Assembly (NCBI GenBank): GCA_020744225.1
Contig: JAGMWG010000010.1
Location: forward strand, 1 to 64,000
DNA length: 64,000 bases
Direction: 5' to 3'
Origin: Paraphoma chrysanthemicola
Taxonomy: Eukaryota; Ascomycota; Dothideomycetes; Pleosporales; Phaeosphaeriaceae
Positions within the stretch are counted from its first letter, which is position 1; the number at the start of each line of letters is the position of its first letter. Both the position numbers and the translations under genes were made by a program. A model generated the notes under the pieces. It was not told where the DNA came from. It searched no databases and saw only the letters and a program-made list of their open reading frames with translations. Positions 12,321 through 22,555 of this stretch are shown here, piece after piece.

Positions 12321-12662
12321 CCTAAAAACGGAAGCTTAGATACCTAGAACACGATAAAGAATAACTACACGCATGGGCTTTTCACCTATCTTAGCAAATA
12401 CACGCGAAATCTAACTCCAGACCTTATTCGCAGTTACTATGTTTAACCTAAACCTCAATATTCGGAGATAGTGAGCAGAAATGGCGGCAGATAGCAGCAA
12501 CCAGACTACAACGATCAAACAGCGAAGGATCATTGTGTGCTTACAGCATCCTAGACTATCGTCTTTTACTTTCAGATAACTAGTAGTCATCATTCTTCTT
12601 CGAGTGACCGAGCCTAGCACGGCGTTCCGTGTTTTGCTCTCTAGTCGGGGGCGGAGCGGTAG

Positions 12663-12710
12663 AGCGGGGAAGTGGCGGAGCGGGGAAGTGGCGGAGCGGG
12701 GAAGTGGCGG
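12663..12710 (+). repeat. 16-bp GC-rich tandem repeat, three exact copies
   Basis: The unit agcggggaagtggcgg is repeated three times without change and is preceded by a partial copy (12649-12660). It lies about 290 bp upstream of the aminotransferase ATG. Apart from this and the 11-bp triplication I see nothing in the 12320-13000 spacer. Confidence 0.85.
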
Positions 12711-13000
12711 GGAGACATCAGGAAGCTGAGGGCAGGAAAATCGTTACTTTCTGATATTCAGTCACGTTACCGACAACTATATTTGCAAACTTTCGGAACG
12801 CTTCTAGCGAGACGTTTCCCTTTCAATTAAACTACCTTATCATCCCGAGTAAGGCCGAATGCCTCCCCAGGTAGCAATATCTTTTGATTGCGGCCAAAAC
12901 TAACATCATCTTGCCTGCAGTATGCGCGCACCACTTTCCACACGAGGAGTGCATACACACAGTGCCGGTTTGGGCGACAAGGTGCGTACTGTATATAGCC

Positions 13001-14281
13001 ATGACCCTTCCTGCTACTTATCGAATACAGATAGTCTGGGGGAAATGCTCCGATGTTTGGGATGAGACGAAAAACCCGGAAGGCTATGTTCCACTTGGTC
13101 TTGCTGAGAACACCCTCATGCATAAAGAACTCAGGGGTTTTCTGAACTCGAAATCGCTCATTGATGCCTCTGCACGTGCTTTGACATACGGAGACGGTCC
13201 GTTCGGCTCGAAGTCATTGCGCCATGCCCTCACCGGGTTCTTCAACGATTATTTCCATCCTGTTCAACCAGTTCAAGTTGATCATCTCATGATCACAAAT
13301 GGCGTCACTTCTGCAGTCGAACATTGTGCTTGGAACCTGGCAGACCCTGGCGAAGGTATCCTTCTTGGCCGTCCTTACTATCGAGCTTTCATCAACGCCA
13401 TGCAGCTGCGAGCCGGCGTCCAGGTGGTACCTGTAACATTTGGCGGTATCGATCCCTGTGGCCTCAACTGCGTTGAAGAGTATGAACGCGCACTCCTTGA
13501 ATCGAACAGTCGTGGTGTAAGGATCCGCGCACTGCTGCTATCTCATCCGCACAATCCGCTTGGTCGTTTCTACACCCGCCAGACGATTGTCAGGCTCATG
13601 GAACTCTGCCAAAAGCACAGCATTCATCTGATAATCGATGAGATCTACGCTCTTTCGACCTGGGAGAACACCGCCGACTCTTCAGAAGTAAAACCTGCAG
13701 ACTTTGTGTCTGTGCTCTCTATAAATACGCAGGGAGTAATTGACCCCAGTCTTGTCCATGTACTGTGGGGTGCTTCTAAAGACTTTGGGGCTAACGGGCT
13801 CAGACTTGGAGTCATGGTCTCTCAAGCCAATCCGGATCTGGTTTCTGCGTGTCGAGCCTGTGCTTACTTCTCGTCCCCGTCTTCGTTGGCCGAGAACGCA
13901 TTACGCGCTGTGATATCAGATCATACCTTTCTTGAGGAATATCTCTCTGTCAATCGCAGCCGGATTTCAATAGCATATGAATATGCCATCCGGCTTTTGC
14001 AAGACGGTGGCATTGAACACATGCCCGGAACTACAGCGGCATTCTTCGTCTGGTTGAATCTTGGCAAGAAATACGTCGAGCGACATCCAGAACGCGCCAG
14101 GGACAAAGACGGTATGGAGATTGCTAACATAGTCCAAGAAGTAATAAACAACAAGAAGGTATTCTTGGTTGGTGGTGAAGCAATGGGTGCCGAAGAGCCA
14201 GGATGGTTCAGAATGGTATTCACGCAATCGCCAGTGGACGTTGCAGAAGGCGTGAAAAGGATAGTGGAAGCTCTCAGCTGA
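13001..14281 (+). CDS. ACC-synthase-like PLP-dependent aminotransferase (class I/II)
   Basis: The frame from ATG 13001 gives 426 residues; it stays open upstream to 12884 but without an ATG, so a short 5' exon cannot be excluded. Fold-type I features are complete: the GLAENTL start block near 33-39, TNG near 99 for cofactor phosphate, SHPHNPLG (Asn185 of the NPxG motif), DEIY (Asp213 and Tyr216), the PLP lysine in SKDFG (Lys260) and Arg268 in LRLG. The GLAENTL and SKDFG context is that of 1-aminocyclopropane-1-carboxylate synthase-like enzymes. Many fungal members act as ordinary aminotransferases or C-S lyases, so ACC formation is only a possibility. The next gene is ACC-deaminase-like on the same strand, which makes the pair notable. 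Confidence 0.82.
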   Translation: MTLPATYRIQIVWGKCSDVWDETKNPEGYVPLGLAENTLMHKELRGFLNSKSLIDASARALTYGDGPFGSKSLRHALTGFFNDYFHPVQPVQVDHLMITNGVTSAVEHCAWNLADPGEGILLGRPYYRAFINAMQLRAGVQVVPVTFGGIDPCGLNCVEEYERALLESNSRGVRIRALLLSHPHNPLGRFYTRQTIVRLMELCQKHSIHLIIDEIYALSTWENTADSSEVKPADFVSVLSINTQGVIDPSLVHVLWGASKDFGANGLRLGVMVSQANPDLVSACRACAYFSSPSSLAENALRAVISDHTFLEEYLSVNRSRISIAYEYAIRLLQDGGIEHMPGTTAAFFVWLNLGKKYVERHPERARDKDGMEIANIVQEVINNKKVFLVGGEAMGAEEPGWFRMVFTQSPVDVAEGVKRIVEALS

Positions 14282-15111
14282 CCTGGTGAGCATCTAGCTT
14301 CACAGACGAATGCTTGTCTTGTCATCTGGCTTGGATACTAGCTACGGGAGTAATAGTAGCGACGAGGCTATCGTACAGGACTACAGTATGTAAGACTGGG
14401 TTATTGAACTATAGTATTTGAATCCAAATTGTGTCTCTTGGCACAAGACTTGTCAACTCGCAAGCAACTCGCCCGAGAACACCAACAAGCAAGTCGCAAG
14501 CAACTCGTGAGCTCGTTGGCAACAAGCAACTCTAGACTTGCTTGATTTGCTTGTTGCGGACTCTGAGTATTACGACGGAAAGGTCGGGAAAGAGCGCAGC
14601 ACCTAGCCTTATGTCCGCACAGCAAATCAGATATGCGTTCCATCTACGTAGAAATGCAGACCATCAAGCTATTGAATCTATTTGCTGTTTATTGGTAATT
14701 GGAATAACAGATGTTTGTTCTTAGCCTTGTACCGTGGAGTACTTAGAGATTGCTGTTCCTTGAGAGAACTAGACTGCTGCATCGGCAGCAGAAAAAACGC
14801 CGATATCACGGCTACTAGCGTATGACGTGATATAACGCGGCTACCTGACACTGCGATGCCGCGTATACTGCCGGCTGGGTCTACGAGGGTTGGGCTTACG
14901 TAAATGTTGATGCACAGCAATTAAATACTGTATGCAGGTCTAGTTCTGTGGTCCTTACGGTTACGTTATATTCGACCACGAGCACGACGTCTCAAATCAT
15001 TTGACCGAGTTATAACAACAGACACCAACACAACTTTCTGTTGGCGGCAACTAACCGACATCTCTGGTCAGGAACGTCAATCAGACGAACTTTGTCAGCA
15101 ACGACAACATC
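14282..15111. other. intergenic with small inverted repeats
   Basis: The spacer carries several imperfect copies of CAAGCAACTCG (14460-14530). It also has an 11-bp inverted repeat gcaacaagcaa/ttgcttgttgc (14519-14529 and 14547-14557) and a perfect 7-bp hairpin stem near 14774-14791. These may be remnants of a small element; no gene is seen. Confidence 0.45.
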
Positions 15112-16227
15112 ATGGTGGCATTCGCAGTCAACCTCCCTCGGCCTTTCGCGGATATTCCACGAGCAGCATTGCTGTTCCAGCAGGCAACGCCTATCGAGCC
15201 GCTCAGGAACCTCACCAAGCACCTTGAGCAAGGAGCGAATGCGCCACAATCAGTCCCAGCTATCTGGATCAAACACGAAGACGCCAACAGTGCTCTCGCA
15301 CACGGCGGCAACAAAGTGCGTAAACTCGAATACGTCCTAGCTGATGCACTTGCCAAAAGAGTAACGCATCTCGTCACCGTAGGCGGTGTACAAAGCAACA
15401 GCCAGCGCCAGGTTGCTGCCGCAGGAAACAGGTTCGGGTTGCAGACTGTTCTTACGCCGGACCCGAAGTTTGGAGACCCGTCAAGCCAGGATCGCGTGGC
15501 GTATGACACGGTGGAGAATGTACAAATCAGCGGTATTCTAGGTGCAGACTGGAAGCCCTCTACGGAGTATGATACAGAAGAGGCAGGTAAGGATGGCGAA
15601 AAAAGGTTGGCGTATGAAATTGCCGCAGAGCGGGAGATGGAGAGACTCAGCGCTGACGGAGGTACACCGTACTTTATCCCTACTGGCGTGAGTCTGCATG
15701 AGTTGGGCGGCTTAGGATTCGCAAGATGGGTTTACGAGGTAGTCGAGCAGGAGAAGGAAATAGGCATAACATTTGATGTTATCATCGTCTCAGCAGCAAG
15801 CGGTTCGACACTAGGTGGTATGGTAACAGGATTCAAATTGCTGCAGGTTACGAAAACACCCTGACGGCTCATCGGCATTCAAGCTACAAGCTGTGAAGTA
15901 AAACAAACGTCAGGGCTTGTTCTCAAATCAGCGCAGAATACGGCGAAGCTGGTTGGTTTGAACGAAAAGGACGTCGTGGAAAATGACTTCGAGATTGACG
16001 GTCGTTTTAATGGTGGAGCCTACGGCCACCTCAACGATGAGACAAGAGACGCGATTAAGCTTCTGGCACAGGCCGAGGGCATCCTAACCGACCCAGTTTA
16101 CACAGGCAAAGCTATGGCCGGTCTCCTTGGTCTAGCAAGGGAAGGCGCATTAGGCTCAGCTCAAAACGTCTTATTCGTTCACACAGGGGGCACTCAGGCA
16201 TTGTCAGGATATCCATCACTACATTAG
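15112..16227 (+). pseudogene. ACC deaminase/D-cysteine desulfhydrase-family enzyme with internal stop
   Basis: A single frame of 371 codons covers the whole PLP fold-type II family protein: HGGNKVRKLEYV with the PLP lysine (Lys68), GGVQSNSQRQVAA (Ser95, Asn96 region), the SGSTLGG phosphate loop, and C-terminal DPVYTGKAM and VHTGGT blocks. Codon 251 (15862-15864) is TGA, between KTP and RLIGIQ where the family usually has Lys or Arg; CGA to TGA is the simplest origin. No intron removes it. ACC deaminases carry Glu after the DPVY tyrosine and Leu before the C-terminal GG, while D-cysteine desulfhydrases carry Ser/Thr there. This protein has Thr331 and Thr358, so D-cysteine desulfhydrase-type activity is more likely for the ancestor. 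Loss of the last third should inactivate it. Confidence 0.8.
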
Positions 16228-16261
16228 AGAATACAGCTTCCTTGCTTTACCCACCGAATAC

Positions 16262-18700
16262 TTATTCTCTATCTACAATGCAGCAAGAAGGCTTCGCGAA
16301 GAGCGTTGAGCTGGATGTTTTGGTCTCGGGTCTGGACGATAAGGATGAGGATGAGAACGTGCGGATCGACGTGATAAAGGTGGATGTCGTGCTTTCGGTG
16401 CAGACACCAAGGGCGCTTTGACAGCCCGTCTCACAGTAAGCTTTGGTGGAGCCGCACCAGCCATATAGGCTACTGAAGTGATTATTAATGACAGTTCATG
16501 TTTGGGAGAGAGCATCTTAAACATACCTGCAGCAATTTCCAAAGGTGGAGCCCTTACAAGTATAGCCTGTGTTGCCACCGCACTTGGCGTCTGCGATACT
16601 TTGAGTGGGGGGACGGGAGCGCCGGCTGAGGACAACGGGGTGGCCGCAGTCCTGCTACTTGTGCCTAACGAGGTGATTGAACGAGTAGAGGAAAGCGCGA
16701 ATGACGAGGTGACAGTGCTTGCGCTAGTTGAGTGTGTCAGGGTGGCTGATGTACTTCGAGCACTAGATTGAGATGAAGAAGTGCTGGAGTGTGATGAGGC
16801 AGCACTTGATTGTGATAGAGAAGAAGTCGATGCGTATACGAGAACACTGGATAAGGTTGATGAAGCACTTGGTGATGATATCGTGCTACTACTCAAACTG
16901 ATCAAAGGAGAGACCGTACTGGAAGGATGGGAAAGCAGGAGTAACAGACTAGGCCTTGATGTCGTGTGCCTACTTTGATCCTGTGACTGGGACCGGGGCA
17001 CACTGTAAGAGGTCGAGACAATAGAGACGCTGACCGAGACCGAGGTTTGTATAGTACTCAAGAGAGCGTTGGATGAAAATTCCAAATTAGTAGACATAAC
17101 AGAAGGAGCCGATGACGAAGTGTTGACGCCAGGTCGGCGGAAGGCGGTTTGTTTCTTGCTGCGGGTGTGATTGCGTCCAATCTTGCTGCAGGTCTCGATG
17201 CGCTTGTTGCTGAGAAGCCGGACGAGCTAGCGAGTACTGCGCTGCTTGAAGGACTGAAAGAAGAGGCATCGCTCGTGATGATTGTTGGCGACAACCCAAC
17301 AGAACCGGCCATGGTGGACGTCATGCTAATTGGCTCCGAGCTGCCCACAAGGGCATTATCAACGGTTAGGGCTGTTTGCCAAAGAAGTTGTGGTGATGGC
17401 TTCCGAAACGAACTTCTTGTGGCGCTAGGAGGTTGAAAGCTACTTGGGGTGCTGTAGAGAGAGGAAAGGGACACTGGCGTGCTCGCATCACTTTGAGAAG
17501 AAGAAAGTGTTGCGAGGATATCCAGACCCTCTGTAGCGGAAGCGGACTCCTGTGTAACGGTTGCGGAAAACGTCTTGCCGATGACAATCATGGAGGATAA
17601 GTTAGATGAGGCTATCAAAGCTGGGAGACTTGATGTATCAAGGGAAGGAGCAACCGTTGGACTGGCCAATGGCAAAGTGTTCGAAAAACATCGGAACTAC
17701 TGCTTGGGGAGGGTTTCAAAGAGCTGATTAAAACACGCTCAATGGAGGAGTGGGTTTCAGACTAGTGGCTGCTGGAACGCTTGCAGTTCTAGTGGAGGAA
17801 ACAGGGGCATCTGAAGTACTCTCACCTAGCTCACTGCTTGCAGAGTCGCTAGCTGAAGGGACACTCGTGATGGCATCAGCAGATGGCGTACTGGAGAAGT
17901 TAGTGACCAAAATGCTGGCTGAATCAGCCTCCACTGCCGAAACTGATCAAACTTTGGGAGTCCGATGAGCTGCTTGCACTTTCAATTTTCGAAACGGTAC
18001 TCGAATGGCTTGCAGGCGGTGTAATGCTTGGAGGACACGATTGAACAAAGGACGTTGATGTGGTATCGCTGAAGACGGTCACCGAAGATGCCGTCACAGC
18101 GAATTGTAAGCTACCCGGCGTAGGTGTCTCCAAAATAGTCGACGTGAATATGGTCTCGGTCGTGGTAGATGAAGGAATTGCCAGTGGAACGACATTTGAG
18201 GTTGTGGTGGATGAGGGCAGCGTGATTGTCGGGTCGTAGCAGGAACTGTAGTGGAAGCCGTTATAGTAGATATCCCCGTTGGTTGTACGATGCTTGTACG
18301 AGGGTTGCGATGATGAAAAGTCTAGAACGGATGGTGGGCACTCCATTGACGGGAGGTTGGCTGAATCTGAGCGCATATGTGCCTGGAGCGAATGCAATGT
18401 TGGTTATACTCGGACAAGCGATGTTGCTATAAGTAGTAGAGGCTGGTGATGTCGGAATTATGGATGGCGGTGCAAGAAAGTTGCAAGTGGTCGTTCTGCC
18501 AATACCACCAGAAGTGGTAACAATAAGAGGTGTTATCGCATATGTAGATGTCTGGCCTGTGCCGACTAAACGAGTAGGAAAGGAGCAAATGGCACCATCT
18601 TGTATCTGTTAGTGGGTTATTGGTAATTATAAGCTGTGACTTACTAGCAGATGTAAAGGCTCTGTTGACTCCAAAGACGCTAGAATTGGTCGGAGCGAAT
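16262..18700 (-). pseudogene. Ser/Thr-rich cell-surface-type protein with C-terminal chitin-binding (hevein) domain, frameshifted
   Basis: The minus strand encodes long Ser/Thr-rich stretches that jump between frames. One frame covers about 18397-17940, another 17934-17728, another 17675-17130, and another 17130-16610, the last with many SSTSS runs. Near the 3' end a different frame gives a complete type-1 chitin-binding domain (16582-16400): eight cysteines in the hevein order, with NCCS, YGWCGSTKAYC and GCQSALGVC. It is split by a clean 54-bp GT-AG intron (16473-16526). The Ser/Thr frame joins the hevein frame if the six-C run (plus strand G run 16607-16612) once had seven. A Ser-rich tail ends at TAA 16262-16264. 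Upstream, 18590-18420 adds a stretch with DGAICSFPTR. The ancestor was probably a secreted or wall-bound chitin-binding mucin-like protein. I could not find a clear signal peptide or fix the 5' end. Confidence 0.65.
16400..16582 (-). other. hevein-type (ChtBD1) chitin-binding domain
   Basis: The eight-cysteine domain inside the gene above. All family cysteines and the aromatic/serine chitin-contact block (SLYGWCGS) are present after removal of the 54-bp intron. Given alone because it is intact while the rest of the gene is frame-broken. Confidence 0.82.
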
Positions 18701-21084
18701 CCAAACGATGGGGTAGCTAAAGCGCCGGCTATGCTGGTGATCTGATCAGATCAGAGGACCCAAACCGACAACTTGCCATGGCTATAAGTCAACCAAAAAG
18801 AAGGACAAGGAGAACCAAACGCAGTGAGACACTACCGAAAGGACAGTCGGCGACACGGACCATCTACCACCCAGTCATCGTGGACTGTCAGGGCACAACT
18901 CCACAGGCTTATTGTTTTGACGAAAGCACCGCAGCCTATAAGCTAGCGGCAGCGCCAAAACTGCAAAGTCGCATGTCATGGTCGCACAATTTGGGCATCC
19001 AGACCATCGTATTGCACTAACATGGTAGAGATGCCCCTGTGGTGTCGGCGAGGCTTTCAGCCTCAAAAGACAGGGGCAGCCACATCCGCGGGGCTTGAAT
19101 GCGAATGTATGCAAGGCTGTACCGTGTACGGCACTTTGACATCTCAGGTAGGACATTCCTGAATACCTTCGCGCGTATTTATGTCTGCATTACAACCTTT
19201 GTAATACATCAAGGGCCTCTGTGATGTTGTACTCAAGTTGGCTTTGCTACTCTAGCAGGAATTACATCTATCTGCGCTGGCCATAAGTGAAGTTGCGAAT
19301 AACATGGACCTGTTGTCCCATCGGAGCTGCCAAGTACACAGGTGCAGTAGAGCGAACTAAGAAAGGCTCGTTCGCTAGAGAGGTCTGCGTCATCCGCCGT
19401 GGTTGACTGGACGCACCGAAATTCAACTCACTTGCAAACCGCGGATGCAAGGGCTTCTGAGCAGACTGGGAAGCCTCACAAGACCAATGCTGAAGAAGAA
19501 CGATGAAAGGTCATGTCAATGCCTTGTATTGAACTAAGAGGGTCATGCAGAAGACTAGGCGCGGGCTTTCGCGGAGCCCCCTTCAACCCCGAAGAAACCT
19601 GATCATGCCTTCATGAAGGTCTTGCGCAAACCCGTGAAGGGGACCGCCACTCACACGAATGATGAGAAAGGAACCAGGGGTAATTATGGTCTTGGTAAAG
19701 CTAAACATGAGAGGATCTAAAGAGAAAAATGCGCCGCTTGACTATGCTAGGGCTCAACACGCGTACATCAATGTGTGAAACCCCCAGGCTTTGTTTAATG
19801 TGCGGGAAGCCGATGCTGGGAACATGGGACGAAGACTGGGACAATACCCATTGGTCTCTGTATGTCGTGACCATGCTGGTATTCGGCTAAGTACGGTCTA
19901 TGGGATGTGCAGTGCATCGTGGCTATAGACCCTTGTCTGAGGATAGGTGCACTAATGGCGCTCATTGTGATTGTCACATAAGCCTTGAGCTGCTCACTCT
20001 CGCTGGGTTTGGATGGATGATTGGTTGCTGCATGGCTTCTATCATCTCCACCGACACTCTGAGGTTATCGAAAGGGTGGATAGCGTGCCTTTCCGTCTAA
20101 TGCATCATCGTGCAGTCCTCAAAGCCAAGGGTCGATAGTGAGTGAGAGACAGACTTGACCAAGACACGAAGATACGTGTCTGACATCAACATCAGTCACA
20201 ATTCATTCACTCCCATAAATGCTTTCACGCACGGTAAGGTTGAAGGTCTCTGTCTTTTTGAGGAATTCCCTAAAGTTAAAGAACCCGTTGGACCGCCTGT
20301 ACACCTTCGAGAGTAGGAACGGGTAGATTTGGAGGTGCCGCGACAATTCTGGCATAAGCTGCTGGCCGGTCGAACAGACATCGTCCTGCGTTAGCCAACA
20401 GTGCGATCAGTCTTACGCAAGTTATCCGTGAGTGGTCTTGAGAACAATTATTGTAGCTTAGGAGACTGAAGATCCTAATGCAAAGCTTAGGCAGAACTTC
20501 ACGGACAAAAGCTATTTGAGATCAAAACTGTGAATTAGCTACCTCACCTCCAACGTCCAACCCGTCAGAATGCGCTAAGATTGATGTCAAGCCACATGTA
20601 GGCTTGGAAATGGCTCACATAACTGCAGGACAGACATACCTAGGTAGATTTCATTGTTTGTATTCTTGACAATCAAGGGCACAAAGGTTTCTGAAAGAAT
20701 TGTTGTACGTTCATGATGACCTGAGAACGCCACTCACGCACCAAGAGCAGACAGGCACAACACGGTTCCATGTCTGACAATGTGCACACGGCCAATCAGC
20801 AGGCCTTGGCGCCGTTTCCGCCCCCACGGCCCTCAGCGCGTCTACGGCTGCGCCGATTGCATGGCCATTCCTCAGCCTGCCGCGACCGACATCTGCTTGA
20901 TGTCAGCCTATTGCGTGCAGCGCGCCATGCAAGGCACAAGGCTGAGCAGGAACGAGCACTGCAGCAAGGCTGCCGGTGCCAAATGATCGCTTCACAGACA
21001 CTTAATCTCTCTCTGCAAGGCGACACCCCTCTTCTACGCTCTTGCCTTGCTCATAGTAGCTCTCGTTTCTCTTAAAGACAGCCC
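18701..21084. other. gene-poor stretch
   Basis: About 2.4 kb without a supportable gene. A 16-bp perfect palindrome (tgatctgatcagatca) lies at 18738-18753. The open frame at 20770-21075 just before the phosphorylase gene is Arg-rich and low-complexity, and looks like 5' flank and not a protein. Confidence 0.5.
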
Positions 21085-22555
21085 ATGCAGCGCCGGCTGA
21101 ACCGTAGCGAGTACACGGTGGGATGGGTTTGCGCGCTGCCTGTCGAGCTGGCGGCTGCCCAGGAGATGCTCGACGAAGAGCACTACAATCTCGACCGAGC
21201 CGATAATGACGAGAACTTATACGCCTTAGGGTCGATAGGTAGCCACAACATCGCGATGGTATGTCTCCCTGCGGGCCGCGTTGGCAACAACCCCGCGGCG
21301 GCAGTAGCAACACAGATGAGAGCGACCTTCAAGGCCATCCGCTTCGGGCTCATGGTGGGCATTGGCGGCGGCGTCCCTAGCGCTGGCGTAGACATCCGGC
21401 TGGGGGATGTAGTGGTTAGCCAGCCGCATGAAACGTTTGCTGGAGTAGTGCAATACGACGCTGGGAAGACAACTCCGAGCGGGTTCAAGCGCACAGGAGC
21501 GCTTAACTCGCCGCCACAGATGCTGCTAGCAGCAGTAGCTCAAGTACACGCGAACGAGATGCGAGGTCGAAGCAAACTAGACAAGCACATCACAAAGCTA
21601 GAGAGCATTAGCAATTTCCGGCGCAGTAACGCTGGGCCTGACGTTCTGTTCGAGGCATTGTACGATCACGAGGAAGGGCCAGCGTGCGGCAGGTGCAGTG
21701 TTGATAGACAGGAAATTCGACACCTACGCGACAACGAGCAGGTGGTGGTACACCACGGCACAATCGCGTCTGGTAACCAGGTAATGCGGAGCGCGGCGGA
21801 AAGAGACAAGGTCAGCGCTGAGCTCGGCGGGGTGCTCTGCTTCGAGATGGAAGCGGCGGGCCTAATGAATAGCTTCCCATGTCTTGTAATCCGCGGCTTG
21901 TGCGACTACGCCGACTCGCACAAGAACAAGCAGTGGCAAGCATACGCAGCCGGGACTGCGGCTGCGTATGCGAAGGAGCTGCTCTCAGTGATCCCAGCAG
22001 CAGAGATAACCGACACTCGCACCGTGGAAGAAGCGATCCAAAAGACAGTTGGTTAGTCTAGCAGTTGGCTTCTTTCTGAGATAAATTAGCGCTGATGATG
22101 CGGCAGGGCCTCAAAAAGAGGTAAAGAGACCTACAGGAGAGCCTGCTACTGCTTCGCCTCTTGTTGGTCGGACTCTTGGCCAGGATCACGACGTAAGACA
22201 CGGGTCACGCTTTGGATGCGAAACCTGTGGCAGGACATTTCAAAAGAAAGAAGCAGTGAATCAACACGCGCTGGAGAAGAAACACTGGCCCCGATGTAAA
22301 TGTCGAAAATGTGAGAAGGAGTTCGGATCGGATCAAGCAGCGGACCAGCATAGAACAGAGAAGCAACATTGGCCCGCTAATATCTCATGCCAGATATGCC
22401 ATAAAGAGTTTCTCGCACTGAGTGCAGCTTATCAACATCAAAAGGCACTAGGACATCAGCCTCTAATAATTTCCTGTAAAGTGTGTCCAGAAAAGTTTCG
22501 GTCTGAGGTAGCCGCTAAGCAACACATGAGAGACAAGGATCACTTAGTAGTTTAG
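21085..22555 (+). CDS. nucleoside-phosphorylase (PNP/UDP) domain fused to four C2H2 zinc fingers (predicted)
   Basis: The first exon encodes the phosphorylase-superfamily domain found at the N-terminus of many fungal NLR-like proteins: YTVGWVCALPVELAAA at the start, GLMVGIGGGVPS near 90, IRLGDVVVSQP, ASGNQVMRS, LCFEMEAAGLM and IRGLCDYADSHKN. Continued reading stops at 22056 with no NACHT or repeat domain. A GT-AG intron 22052-22136 (GTTAGT donor, CTGAT branch, CTACAG acceptor) joins this frame in phase to one with no ATG of its own until the last finger. That frame encodes four fingers, each C-x2-C-x12-H-x5-H, from 22217 on. This spacing is that of dsRNA-binding JAZ-type fingers. The result is 461 residues. 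Known: PNP domains act as nucleoside-processing effectors in immune-type receptors. Inferred: the splice and the fusion. If not spliced, a 323-residue stand-alone PNP protein remains. Confidence 0.62.

Noticed and set aside
16478..17968. Plus-strand frames opposite the Ser/Thr-rich gene
   Set aside because: They are mirror images of the Ser/Thr codons (Glu/Val/Leu-rich) and the hevein domain fixes the minus strand as coding.
8230..18700. General sequencing error as the cause of all lesions
   Set aside because: Long core genes in the same window (frames of 2.4-3.7 kb in LAA1, CSE1, TSC2, GCP2) have none, so a uniform error rate does not fit; single homopolymer sites remain possible errors.
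20770..21075. 101-codon frame before the phosphorylase gene
   Set aside because: Arg/Ala/Leu-rich, with overlapping frames in other phases; looks like GC-rich 5' flank.
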